Counted from the stretch's first letter, positions 1-6,734 are shown. The stretch: 10,825 nt of DNA from Actinomycetes bacterium (GCA_023437285.1 JAEZGP010000394.1:1-10825), one strand, 5' to 3'. Program-made: numbers and translations. The notes: generated from the sequence alone by a model not told the origin.

Positions 1-674
1 GAGGAGGCGGCGCCCCAGCCGCGCGGCGCCGGCGGGCCGGACGCCACGGCGGCGTCGCCCATCCGGCGGCGGGCCCGACGACGCAGGAAGGCGTCCAGGC
101 CGAGCGTTGCGGACACCATGAGGATGAGGCCCGCGGCGACCACCACGATGATGGCGCGCTTGAGCTTGCCGCTCTCCGGCGTCACCTCGGCACCGTTGTT
201 GAGGTTCTGCGCGGTGTAGCGCTGGTTCTTGGCGACCTGGTAGCGATCCTGCTGCGCCGTGACGTTCGTGTTGATCAGCGAGAAGAGCTGCTGGACCGTC
301 GACGTCGCCTGCTGGCGGGTGGCGCCGACGACCTCGATGTTGATGATCGGCCATTCCTGGTCGATGAGGACCTTGTAGCTCTTCGAGAGGCCCTGCGCGA
401 CGAAGTCGTCCTGCACGGACTTCTGGGTGAGGGCGACGACGACCGCCTGGCCGAGCGCCTGGGCGCCCAGGTCGTCCCAGGGGTTGACCTTGCGGACCTG
501 CTGATCGGTGCGGAGTTCGACGGTGGGCGGCACGATCAGGACGTTGCCCGTCGCCTTGTATTCCACCTTGACGAACGCCGCGGTCAGCAGCGTGGCCACG
601 ACCGTGAGGACCAGCAGTGGCATCGCCACATACCAGCGACGGAACATCATCTTGCTGATTGCCAGCAGGTCCAC
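1..674 (-). CDS. Wzz-type polysaccharide chain-length determinant / co-polymerase membrane protein (C-terminus outside window)
   Basis: 224 codons are visible and the frame is still open at the window edge. A membrane segment lies at about residues 16-35, just after a basic FRRW stretch. An extracytoplasmic region of about 135 residues follows, rich in Gln and predicted helix (for example the PWDDLGAQALGQ region). A second membrane segment lies at about 174-193, then an Arg-rich cytoplasmic stretch and a Pro/Ala/Gly tail. Two membrane segments flanking an extracytoplasmic helical domain is the Wzz/CapA architecture; such proteins set polymer length with a Wzy polymerase or a tyrosine kinase. 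No kinase Walker motif is visible, but the end is missing, so a fused BY-kinase is not excluded. The GTG start at 674 has an AGGGGAG-like ribosome site only about 3 nt upstream. Met9/Met10 are alternative starts. It is transcribed divergently from the beta-helix gene. The Wzz-like call rests on topology and general resemblance. Confidence 0.8.
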   Translation of the reverse strand, partial: MDLLAISKMMFRRWYVAMPLLVLTVVATLLTAAFVKVEYKATGNVLIVPPTVELRTDQQVRKVNPWDDLGAQALGQAVVVALTQKSVQDDFVAQGLSKSYKVLIDQEWPIINIEVVGATRQQATSTVQQLFSLINTNVTAQQDRYQVAKNQRYTAQNLNNGAEVTPESGKLKRAIIVVVAAGLILMVSATLGLDAFLRRRARRRMGDAAVASGPPAPRGWGAAS

Positions 675-711
675 GGCTCCCCTATCTCGTTGCCGGATCA
701 AGCGTCCGCAG

Positions 712-780
712 CATTGGCGGGACCGGGCTCGGGCACGATTCACCCGCACCGCGCATCAGTTTGCTACGCGCCTGCCAATG
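712..780. repeat. Spaced imperfect inverted repeat (CATTGGCGGG / CCTGCCAATG)
   Basis: The left arm at 712-721 and the right arm at 771-780 are reverse complements at 9 of 10 positions, separated by 49 bp. The arms sit 38 and 97 bp upstream of the wzz-like start. Two half-operators for a regulator that loops DNA would look like this, but a repeat this short can also arise by chance. No regulator gene is in the window to match it. Confidence 0.25.
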
Positions 781-868
781 ATGCAATGTGGTGACGGACC
801 CCCCACGTGGCCCCGACCTGCAAAAACCGGTCAGATTCGGCAGGTTCGCCGGGTCCGATGTCGCCATC

Positions 869-897
869 TTGACAAGGCGTCGGCCGTAACCTACGCC
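869..897 (+). promoter_or_regulatory. Weak candidate sigma-70-type promoter for the beta-helix gene
   Basis: A perfect -35 consensus TTGACA (869-874) is followed after 17 bp by TACGCC (892-897), which keeps only the first two bases of the -10 consensus. It would start transcription about 60 nt upstream of the GTG at 963. The perfect -35 in very GC-rich DNA is suggestive; the poor -10 keeps confidence low. Confidence 0.25.
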
Positions 898-962
898 GCG
901 CCGAGCCGAGCGTACCTGGGTAGGGTCCAGAGTGCTTCGACCATTCGTCGAGAGGGTTTGCC

Positions 963-2000
963 GTGACGTACCTGGGCCGCCACGCACATACGGGGAAAAT
1001 CGTCCGATATGCGCTGCTCGGCGCCGGCTTCCTGACCCTCGTCTCGGGTACGGCGGTCGCCACCCAGATGGTTCTGCGGCCGGCCGGCGACGTTCAGGTC
1101 GCCGAGCAGCCGGCGGCGTCACCCACGGCCAACCCGGGCGAGAGTTCCGCGCCGGTGTCGTCGCCGGCCGCCACGAGCGCGCCGCCCTCGAAGGCCACCC
1201 GCCCCCCGACGGCGGCGCCGCCGTCGAAGAAGCCGCGCACGACCGGCTGGCCGGGTGCGGACAACACGGGCGTACCGGCCGGGGTGACGCTCAGCCGGTA
1301 CACCGGACCCTCGACCATTACCAGGGACGGGACCGTCATCGACGGCAAGTCGGTCACCACGTGCCTGAACATCCAGGCCAAGGGCGTGGTGATCAAGCGC
1401 TCGAAACTGACCTGCGACGGCGACACCATCGTGCGGGTCGCTCCCAACGGCGACGAACGGGCGTCGGTCACCATCGAGGACAGCGACATCGACGGTGGGC
1501 GCACCGCCATGGCGATCGGGTGGAGCAACTACACCCTGCGCCGGGTCGACATCTACAACATCAACGAGGGTCCGCGCATCGGTAACAAGGTGCTCATCGA
1601 GGACAGTTGGATCCACGGCATGGTGCTCACCAACAAGGACGACCACCAGGACGCGCTGCAGACCACGGGCGGCGTCGGCTCGATCATCCGGCACAACACC
1701 ATCGACGCTATGTCACCGACCGACCACACGTTCAACGCGGCGTTCATGGTCGGCGCCGAGTTCGGGCCGCTGCGCGGGCTACGCTTCGAGGACAATCTGG
1801 TCAACGGCGGCGGGTTCAGCATCAACGTGCGCAACGACCCGCAGATGAGCGACAACATCTTCCGCCGCAACACGTTCCAGCGCGGCGGCATCTACGGCGC
1901 GGTGGTGCTGTGGGGCATCAACAGCAACACCACGCAGTGGGACAAGACGAACGTCTGGAAGGACAACGGCAAGCCGGTCGCGGTGAGCCGGCAGAACTGA
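963..2000 (+). CDS. Exported, membrane-anchored right-handed parallel beta-helix protein
   Basis: 345 residues. A short basic N-terminus is followed by a hydrophobic segment at about 14-36, either a signal anchor or a signal peptide. A low-complexity Pro/Ala/Ser/Thr/Lys linker follows (about 46-95), typical of proteins held away from the membrane. From about 100 to the end are repeated short strands with V/I-x-I and N/D turns (for example VVIKRSKLTCDGD, VTIEDSDIDGG, VLIEDSWIHG, LRFEDNLVNGG), the signature of a pectate-lyase-like right-handed beta-helix. C134 and C151 lie on neighbouring coils and could form a disulfide. A DDHQDALQ motif (227-234) places His, Asp and Gln on one face and is the best candidate for an active site. 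Known relatives are polysaccharide lyases, epimerases and hydrolases, but the substrate cannot be read here. The GTG start is supported by GAGAGGG at 950-956, 6 nt upstream. Its place beside a wzz-like gene suggests a role in modifying or trimming the exported polymer (inference). Confidence 0.85.
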   Translation: MTYLGRHAHTGKIVRYALLGAGFLTLVSGTAVATQMVLRPAGDVQVAEQPAASPTANPGESSAPVSSPAATSAPPSKATRPPTAAPPSKKPRTTGWPGADNTGVPAGVTLSRYTGPSTITRDGTVIDGKSVTTCLNIQAKGVVIKRSKLTCDGDTIVRVAPNGDERASVTIEDSDIDGGRTAMAIGWSNYTLRRVDIYNINEGPRIGNKVLIEDSWIHGMVLTNKDDHQDALQTTGGVGSIIRHNTIDAMSPTDHTFNAAFMVGAEFGPLRGLRFEDNLVNGGGFSINVRNDPQMSDNIFRRNTFQRGGIYGAVVLWGINSNTTQWDKTNVWKDNGKPVAVSRQN

Positions 2001-2015
2001 CGTCAGCCGCGAAGC

Positions 2016-2042
2016 CGCGCTCAGCCGGCCGGGCTGAGCGCG
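2016..2042. terminator. Bidirectional hairpin terminator between converging genes
   Basis: CGCGCTCAGCC (2016-2026) and GGCTGAGCGCG (2032-2042) form a perfect 11-bp stem with the 5-nt loop GGCCG. It begins 15 nt after the beta-helix stop codon. It also contains the stop codon and last codons of the minus-strand acetyltransferase (stop at 2021-2023). There is no U-tract on either side, which is common for actinobacterial terminators. Position between convergent genes and stem perfection support the call. Confidence 0.75.
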
Positions 2043-2617
2043 CCGTCGGCCTCGACGTACTCCTCGCCGGTCGACGGGCATACGTAGCGTCCGTCGCCCT
2101 TGGCCTGCAGCGGGACGCCGGCCCGGCCCACCCAGCCGACGCGCCGCGCCGGCACGCCGACGACGAGCGCGAAGTCCGGCACGTTCTTGGTGACCACGGC
2201 ACCCGCGGCGACGAGCGCCCAGCGGCCCACGGACACCGGCGCCACGCACACGGCCCGAGCGCCGATCGCCGCGCCCTCGCCGATCGTCACGCCGACGGCC
2301 GTCCAGTCGTGGCCGGACTTGAGGCGGCCCTCGGGGGTCACCGCCCGCGGGTACTCGTCGTTGGTGAGTACGGCCGCCGGCCCGATGAACACGCCGTCGC
2401 CGAGTTGCGCCGGTTCGTACACGAGTGCGTAGTTCTGCAGCTTGCAGTTGGCGCCGAGGCGTACGCCGGGGCCGACGTAGGCGCCCCGGCCGATGTTGCA
2501 GTTCTCGCCCACGACGGCGTCCTCGCGGACCTGTGCCAGATGCCACACCGAGGTGCCGTCACCCACCTGGGCACGCTCGTCCACGTCGGCACTCGGGGCA
2601 ATCTTGACCGTGGCCAT
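2021..2617 (-). CDS. WbpD/WlbB-type left-handed beta-helix sugar N-acetyltransferase
   Basis: 198 residues from the ATG at 2617. Almost the whole protein is hexapeptide repeat (for example IGRGAYVGPGVRLGANCKL, VTIGEGAAIGARAVCVAP, VGRWALVAAGAVVTKNVPDFALVVGVPARRVGWVG), the left-handed beta-helix of acetyl-CoA-dependent acyltransferases. The TND-EYPR motif (Asn86) and the closing VGVPAR-x-VGWV are typical of the WbpD/WlbB group, which acetylates the 3-amino group of UDP-GlcNAc3NA. The C-terminal CPSTGEEY keeps only one Cys of the CPxCG element often seen in relatives. The frame is open further upstream to 2773, but the 2617 start has AGGGAG (2624-2629) 6 nt away and begins exactly at the conserved domain, while the 52 extra residues look like translated leader. 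It is divergent from the oxidoreductase and likely monocistronic. It probably acts in the cytoplasm on the product of the aminotransferase at 6735. Confidence 0.88.
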   Translation of the reverse strand: MATVKIAPSADVDERAQVGDGTSVWHLAQVREDAVVGENCNIGRGAYVGPGVRLGANCKLQNYALVYEPAQLGDGVFIGPAAVLTNDEYPRAVTPEGRLKSGHDWTAVGVTIGEGAAIGARAVCVAPVSVGRWALVAAGAVVTKNVPDFALVVGVPARRVGWVGRAGVPLQAKGDGRYVCPSTGEEYVEADGALSPAG

Positions 2618-2782
2618 GGCGTACTCCCTGACATCTCGTCGTGGCGTCGTCGGCACGTTACTCCAGCGCGCGGGCCGCCCGATCGGGCACCTCTGCCGGA
2701 TTTCTGTCACCGGGTTCGCGTCGTACGAGGTCAGAAGGTAGCTTGCCAACGTCACGCCATCGCGCCTGACCACGGGCGTTGA

Positions 2783-2816
2783 CCCGCGCCTCGGGTCCCC
2801 GAGGGACCCGCGCGGG
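2783..2816 (+). promoter_or_regulatory. Extended stem-loop in the leader of the sugar operon
   Basis: CCCGCGC (2783-2789) pairs with GCGCGGG (2810-2816). Inside it CTCGG (2790-2794) pairs with CCGAG (2799-2803), leaving a 4-nt loop and a one-sided GGACCC bulge. The octamer GACCCGCG occurs twice (2781-2788 and 2805-2812), so the second copy could compete for pairing. It lies 38 nt before the GTG of the oxidoreductase, with no plus-strand gene upstream of it in this interval, so it is not a terminator of a preceding gene. It could be an attenuator, an RNA stability element or an operator. I do not recognise it as a known riboswitch class. Confidence 0.4.
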
Positions 2817-2854
2817 CCTCGCCGCTGTCCGCCCCCGACTCCCTGCGAGGATCA

Positions 2855-3919
2855 GTGACTTCTCCGTCTGCCGACCGCGAGCCGATCGGCGTCGCCGTCG
2901 TCGGTGCCGGCTACTGGGGCCCGAACCTGGTGCGCAACTTCTCCGGCTCCGCCGCGTTCCGGCTCACCTCGGTCGTCGACCTCGACGTGGCGCGGGCCCG
3001 CAAGGTGCTCGGCGCGTACTCGACCGTCGAGGCCACCAGCGACCTGGACGCCGTGCTGGCCAACCCGGGCGTGGGCGCCGTGGCGATCGCCACGCCAGCG
3101 GGTACGCACCTGGAGGTGGCGCTCAAGGCGCTGCGCGCGGGCAAGCACGTCCTCGTGGAGAAGCCGCTCGCGGCCACGTACGCCGACGGGCTGACGCTGG
3201 TCAACGAGGCGCAGGAGCGTGGCCTGACGCTCATGTGCGACCACACGTACTGCTACACGCCGGCCGTGACGCGCATCCGCGAGGCGCTGCACTCGGGCGA
3301 ACTGGGCGAACTGCACTATCTGGACTCGGTACGCATCAACCTGGGCCTCGTGCAGCGCGACATCGACGTCATCTGGGACCTCGCCCCGCACGACCTGTCG
3401 ATCCTCGACTTCGTGCTGCCCGACGGGGTGTACCCCGTGTCGGTGAGCGCGCACGGTGCCGACCCCATCGGCGCCGGCAACTCCTGCGTGGGATATCTCA
3501 CGCTGGCCCTCAACACCGGCGCCATCGCCCACATCCACGTGAACTGGCTCTCACCCATCAAGGTGCGCACGACGATCGTCGGCGGGTCGAAGCGGACGCT
3601 GGTCTGGGACGACCTCAACCCGACCCAGCGCATCGGCATCTACGACCGCGGCGTCGACGTGGCCACCCCGGACGAGTTGGGCGTGGACGAGCGCCGCTCC
3701 ATCCAGGTCTCCTACCGCTCCGGCGACATGATCGCGCCGGCGCTGGTGGAAAAGGAGGCGCTCGGCCAGATGGTCGGCGCCTTCGCCGAGGCCATCCACA
3801 CCGGCACCCCGTCGCTCACCGACGGTCGCTCCGGCCTGCGGGTTCTGGAAATCCTCGAAGCCGCCTCACGTAGTCTCGCCAACGGCGGATCCGCTATCCC
3901 CCTGGAGAATGTCCGATGA
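2855..3919 (+). CDS. Gfo/Idh/MocA-family NAD(P)-dependent sugar oxidoreductase
   Basis: 354 residues, the usual length. The N-terminal Rossmann fold has GAGYWGPN (17-24) and an acidic residue after strand two (VVDLD, 41-45) that favours NAD. The EKPLA motif (102-106) carries the family's catalytic Lys103. The C-terminal domain has WDLAPHD (174-180), with Asp175 and His179 in the expected active-site positions. In polysaccharide clusters, members such as WbpB/WlbA and GnnA oxidise C3 of UDP-GlcNAcA or UDP-GlcNAc to the 3-keto sugar. The WDLAPHD form differs from what I recall of WbpB itself, so this is a related subgroup and the exact substrate is open. The GTG start has GAGGA at 2847-2851. 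It is the first gene of the probable plus-strand operon, and its stop overlaps the next start by ATGA. A 3-aminotransferase (6735) and a WbpD-like acetyltransferase (2021) complete a likely pathway. Confidence 0.88.
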   Translation: MTSPSADREPIGVAVVGAGYWGPNLVRNFSGSAAFRLTSVVDLDVARARKVLGAYSTVEATSDLDAVLANPGVGAVAIATPAGTHLEVALKALRAGKHVLVEKPLAATYADGLTLVNEAQERGLTLMCDHTYCYTPAVTRIREALHSGELGELHYLDSVRINLGLVQRDIDVIWDLAPHDLSILDFVLPDGVYPVSVSAHGADPIGAGNSCVGYLTLALNTGAIAHIHVNWLSPIKVRTTIVGGSKRTLVWDDLNPTQRIGIYDRGVDVATPDELGVDERRSIQVSYRSGDMIAPALVEKEALGQMVGAFAEAIHTGTPSLTDGRSGLRVLEILEAASRSLANGGSAIPLENVR

Positions 3920-4911
3920 CCGCAGCTGTACCCATCGCCGGCTCGCGCGCCCTGGTCACCGGTGGCGCCGGCACTATCGGCTCGCACGTGGTCGACCTGC
4001 TGGTGCGCGGCGGCGCGGCCGAGATCGTCGTGCTCGACAACTTCGTGCGCGGCCGGCAGGCCAACATCGCGTGGGCCGTCGAGAACGGCCCCGTCCGCGT
4101 CGTCGACGGCGACATCCGCGACGCGGCGCTCGTGCGCGAGCTGACGGAGGGCAAGGACCTGGTCTTCCACCTCGCCGCCATCCGCATCACGCAGTGCGCC
4201 GAGGAGCCGCGCCTGGCCAACGAGGTGCTCGTCGACGGCACGTTCAACGTGATCGAGGCGGCGCAGCAGGCGGGTGTGAAGAAGGTCATCGCCTCCTCGT
4301 CGGCCTCCGTGTACGGCCTCGCCGAGCAGTTCCCGACGACGGAGCGCCACCACCCGTACAACAACGACACGTTCTACGGCGCGGCCAAGGCGTTCAACGA
4401 GGCCATGCTGCGCAGCTTCAAGTCGATGTACGACCTGGACTACGTCGCGCTGCGCTACTTCAACGTGTACGGCCCCCGGATGGACATCTACGGCCTCTAC
4501 ACCGAGGTGCTCATCCGCTGGATGGAGCGCATCGAGTCGGGCACCCCGCCGCTGATCCTGGGCGACGGCCTGCAGACGATGGACTTCGTCAACGTCATCG
4601 ACATCGCGCGCGCCAACATCCTGGCGGCCGAGGCCGACCTCACCGACGACGTGTTCAACATCGCCAGCGGGGAGGAGACCAGCCTCAAGGCGCTGGCCGC
4701 CGCCCTGTCCGAGGTGATGAAGTCCGACCTCGCCCCGGAGCACGGCCCGGCCCGCGCGGTCAACGGCGTGACCCGCCGGCTCGCCTCCACCGAGGCGGCC
4801 GAGAGCAAGCTCGGCTTCCGCGCCGAAATCGGGCTGCGCGAGGGCCTGCAGGGCCTGGTCGACTGGTGGCGCGCGGAGCGCGCGGCCGGCGTCGAGCAGG
4901 TGGGGGCATGA
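3916..4911 (+). CDS. NAD-dependent nucleotide-sugar epimerase (extended SDR)
   Basis: 331 residues, a normal length for extended short-chain dehydrogenases. The NAD site is TGGAGTIG (15-22) with Asp41 to bind the ribose. The catalytic set is Ser129 (in SSSASVYG, 127-134), Tyr154 and Lys158 (YGAAK), with the 25-residue Ser-Tyr spacing of GalE-like epimerases. The later RYFNVYGPR (180-188) and MDFVNVIDIA stretches are typical of sugar-nucleotide SDRs. The SASVYG form lacks the T-D-E dehydratase triad, so a C4 epimerase is favoured over a 4,6-dehydratase. The ATG overlaps the preceding stop (ATGA, 3916-3919), which implies translational coupling, and its own stop overlaps the next start in the same way. 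It may supply an epimerised UDP-sugar (for example Gal- or GalNAc-type) for the same glycan. The particular substrate is not determined. Confidence 0.85.
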   Translation: MTAAVPIAGSRALVTGGAGTIGSHVVDLLVRGGAAEIVVLDNFVRGRQANIAWAVENGPVRVVDGDIRDAALVRELTEGKDLVFHLAAIRITQCAEEPRLANEVLVDGTFNVIEAAQQAGVKKVIASSSASVYGLAEQFPTTERHHPYNNDTFYGAAKAFNEAMLRSFKSMYDLDYVALRYFNVYGPRMDIYGLYTEVLIRWMERIESGTPPLILGDGLQTMDFVNVIDIARANILAAEADLTDDVFNIASGEETSLKALAAALSEVMKSDLAPEHGPARAVNGVTRRLASTEAAESKLGFRAEIGLREGLQGLVDWWRAERAAGVEQVGA

Positions 4912-6047
4912 CCGAGCGCAAGATCCCCGTCATGATCCCCCTCCTCGGCGAGGAGGAGGCCCAGGCCGCCGCCGAGGCGGTCCGCTCGGGCTGGGTGGCG
5001 CAGGGGCCGCGGGTGGCCGAGTTCGAGAAGCGGTTCGCCGCGCTCGTCGGCGCCGAGCACGGCGTGGCCGTCAGCTCCTGCACCACCGGGCTGCACCTCG
5101 CGCTGATCGCGGCCGGCGTGCAGGCCGGCGACGAGGTCATCGTGCCGTCGCTGTCGTTCATCGCGACCGCCAACGCGGCCCGCTACGTCGGCGCCGTGCC
5201 GGTCTTCGCGGACGTCGAGTTGGCCACCGGCAACCTGAGCGTCGAGACGATCGACGCGGTGCGCACCCCGCGCACCCGCGCGATCATCGCCGTGCACCAG
5301 GGCGGGGTGCCGTTCGACACCCAGGCCCTGCGCGCGGCCGCCGCCGACTGGGGCATCGCGCTGGTCGAGGACGCCGCCTGCGGCGCCGGCTCCACCGCGT
5401 ACGGCGAGCCGGTGGGTGCCGGCTCGCTCATCTCGGCCTGGTCGTTCCACCCGCGCAAGCTCATCACCACGGGCGAGGGCGGCATGGTCACCGTCGACGA
5501 CGCCGAGGTGGCCACCCGGCTGCGCCGGCTGCGCGAGCACGGCATGAACGTGTCCGCCGCCGACCGCCACGCGAGCGCGCAGCCCGTGCTGGAGGCCTAC
5601 CTGGAGACGGCCTACAACTACCGCATGACCGACATCCAGGCCGCCGTCGGCTTGGTGCAGCTCGGCCGGCTCGACGGCATCGTGGCCCAGCGCCGCGCGA
5701 TAGCCGAGCGTTACCAGGAACTGCTCGCCGACATCGACGGGCTGACCCCGGTGCGCGACCCGGCGTACGGCACGACGAACTACCAGTCGTTCTGGGTACT
5801 GTTCGAGCCGAGCTTCGGCGCGACCCGCGACGAGGCGCTCGCCGAGCTGGCCGCCAACGGCGTCTCGGCCCGGCGCGGCATCATGGCCTCGCACCTGGAG
5901 CCCGCGTACGCCGGCCACCCGCACATCGAGCTGCCCAACACGGAGCGCATCACCCGCGAGTCGCTCATCCTGCCGGTGCACCACGCGCTCACCGAGGACG
6001 ACCAGGACCACGTCGTCGCGGTGCTGCGCAAGCTGGCGAGTCGATGA
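4908..6047 (+). CDS. DegT/DnrJ/EryC1/StrS-family PLP sugar aminotransferase (PglE/perosamine-synthase-like)
   Basis: 379 residues, full length for fold-type I sugar aminotransferases. SSCTTGLH (56-63) is the phosphate-binding loop. VEDAACGAG holds Asp155, which pairs with the pyridine nitrogen. SFHPRKLITTGEGG (179-192) carries Lys184, the Schiff-base lysine. NYRMTDIQAAVG is the usual dimer/active-site stretch. The SFHPRK-ITTGEGG wording and SLSFIATANA resemble PglE/perosamine-synthase-type enzymes, which transfer an amino group to C4 of a 4-keto sugar; this subgroup assignment is tentative. The ATG overlaps the epimerase stop (ATGA), and its stop overlaps the original start of the PglD-like acetyltransferase, the usual partner of such a C4 aminotransferase. 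No 4,6-dehydratase is in the window, so the keto-sugar donor must come from elsewhere or from an unexpected enzyme. Confidence 0.88.
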   Translation: MTERKIPVMIPLLGEEEAQAAAEAVRSGWVAQGPRVAEFEKRFAALVGAEHGVAVSSCTTGLHLALIAAGVQAGDEVIVPSLSFIATANAARYVGAVPVFADVELATGNLSVETIDAVRTPRTRAIIAVHQGGVPFDTQALRAAAADWGIALVEDAACGAGSTAYGEPVGAGSLISAWSFHPRKLITTGEGGMVTVDDAEVATRLRRLREHGMNVSAADRHASAQPVLEAYLETAYNYRMTDIQAAVGLVQLGRLDGIVAQRRAIAERYQELLADIDGLTPVRDPAYGTTNYQSFWVLFEPSFGATRDEALAELAANGVSARRGIMASHLEPAYAGHPHIELPNTERITRESLILPVHHALTEDDQDHVVAVLRKLASR

Positions 6048-6133
6048 CCCGCGACCTCGTCATCGTCGGGGCGGGCGGGTTAGCCCGCGAGACCGCGTGC
6101 GGGGGTCCGCGAACCCCACGAACAACGCGGTGA
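6044..6133 (+). pseudogene. Out-of-frame 5' piece of the PglD/NeuD-like acetyltransferase gene
   Basis: The ATG at 6044 overlaps the preceding stop (ATGA), as at the other tight junctions of this operon. It encodes TRDLVIVGAGGLARETA, the nucleotide-binding start of the PglD_N domain, then runs into a TGA at 6131 after 29 codons. The rest of the protein continues in another frame from about 6097. One extra base in the G5 run at 6101-6105 would join the two parts into one open protein of about 229 residues, the normal size for this family. This is either a true frameshift mutation, a phase-variable tract or a sequence error. Confidence 0.75.
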
Positions 6134-6732
6134 CGCCTACGTGGCGGCTGCTCGGCTATCTCGACGACAACGAGGCGCTGCACGGCACGTACCGCACGGG
6201 GTTTGAGATCATCGGCGGCCTGAAGGCGCTGGCGGACCTGCCGGACGCGGACGTCGTGGTGTGTGTCGGCAACCCGCGCGACTACACCTCGCGGATGCGG
6301 CTCGTGGAGCGGCTCGACCTGCCGACGGAGCGCTACGCCACGGTCGTGCACCCGCTCGCCTCGGTGGGGTCGGGCTGTGTCGTCAACCCGGGCAGCGTGC
6401 TGCTCGCCGGGGTCGTGCTCACCGCCGACGTGACCGTCGGGTCGCACGTCGCGGTGATGCCGCACGCCGTGCTCACCCACGACGACGAGGTGGGCGACTT
6501 CGCCACGATCGCCTCGGGCGTACGGGTCGGCGGCGGCGCGGTGGTGGGCACGGGCGCCTACCTGGGCTCGGGGGCGCTGCTGCGCGAGGGCGTCCGCGTC
6601 GGGGCCTGGTCGCAGGTGGGCATGGGCTCGGTCGTCCTCGACGACGTACCGGCCGGCGAGGTGTGGGTGGGCACACCCGCGCGCCGGCTCCGCGACGTGT
6701 CATTCGAAATGCCGGATTTAGGGAGTCAGTAA
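6097..6732 (+). CDS. PglD/NeuD-family sugar O/N-acetyltransferase, N-terminus lost to frameshift
   Basis: 211 residues if read from the GTG at 6097. The first part, WRLLGYLDDNEALHGTYRTG through ALADLPDADVVVCVGNP, is the rest of the PglD N-terminal sugar-nucleotide domain. From about residue 90 come left-handed beta-helix repeats (VVNPGSVLLAGVVLTADVTVGSHVAVMPHAVLTHDDEVGD, then VGVRVGGGAVVGTGAYLG-type turns) ending in VWVGTPARRLRD. The His in LTHDDEVGD is in the position of the PglD catalytic base. Family members acetylate the amino group placed by a neighbouring aminotransferase, or act on sialic acids. The GTG has no visible ribosome site and the GAGGLARE motif that should precede it lies in the other frame (6044-6097), so 6097 is probably not the ancestral start. 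If the shift is real, the product would lack the first beta-strand and glycine loop and may be inactive. The stop at 6730-6732 is 2 nt before the next GTG. Confidence 0.7.
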   Translation: MRGSANPTNNAVTPTWRLLGYLDDNEALHGTYRTGFEIIGGLKALADLPDADVVVCVGNPRDYTSRMRLVERLDLPTERYATVVHPLASVGSGCVVNPGSVLLAGVVLTADVTVGSHVAVMPHAVLTHDDEVGDFATIASGVRVGGGAVVGTGAYLGSGALLREGVRVGAWSQVGMGSVVLDDVPAGEVWVGTPARRLRDVSFEMPDLGSQ

Positions 6733-6734
6733 CC

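Larger units (their letters stand above)
675..962. other. Divergent intergenic region between the wzz-like and beta-helix genes
   Basis: This 288-bp stretch separates two divergent start codons, so it must hold promoters for both. It is less GC-rich than the flanking genes in places, for example the A-rich run near 826-832. A short plus-strand reading frame (508-966) and minus-strand frames cross it, but they have no recognisable protein content and overlap real genes, so no gene is called. Two candidate elements are listed separately: a spaced inverted repeat and a weak sigma-70-like promoter. Confidence 0.7.

Noticed and set aside
508..966. Small plus-strand gene upstream of the beta-helix gene
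   Set aside because: It overlaps the wzz-like coding region antisense, shows no domain and ends within the next gene's start; its region carries promoter-like features instead.
2618..2773. N-terminal extension of the WbpD-like acetyltransferase by 52 residues
   Set aside because: The ATG at 2617 has a well-placed AGGGAG and starts at the family's conserved first strand. The extension has no resemblance to the family and covers the likely promoter region.
1607..2782. Plus-strand open frame of 391 codons across the beta-helix gene end and the acetyltransferase
   Set aside because: It runs through two real genes and the terminator hairpin in an off frame, with Arg/His/Gln-rich nonsense composition.
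3916..4911. Reading the SDR as a 4,6-dehydratase for a bacillosamine-type pathway
   Set aside because: The Ser129/Tyr154/Lys158 set with SASVYG is the epimerase pattern; the Thr-Asp-Glu dehydratase triad is absent.
4497..6011. Long minus-strand open frame of 504 codons opposite the epimerase and first aminotransferase
   Set aside because: It is antisense to two genes with clear catalytic motifs. Its product is Arg/Gly/Val/Asp-rich with no recognisable domain, as expected for reverse frames in very GC-rich DNA.
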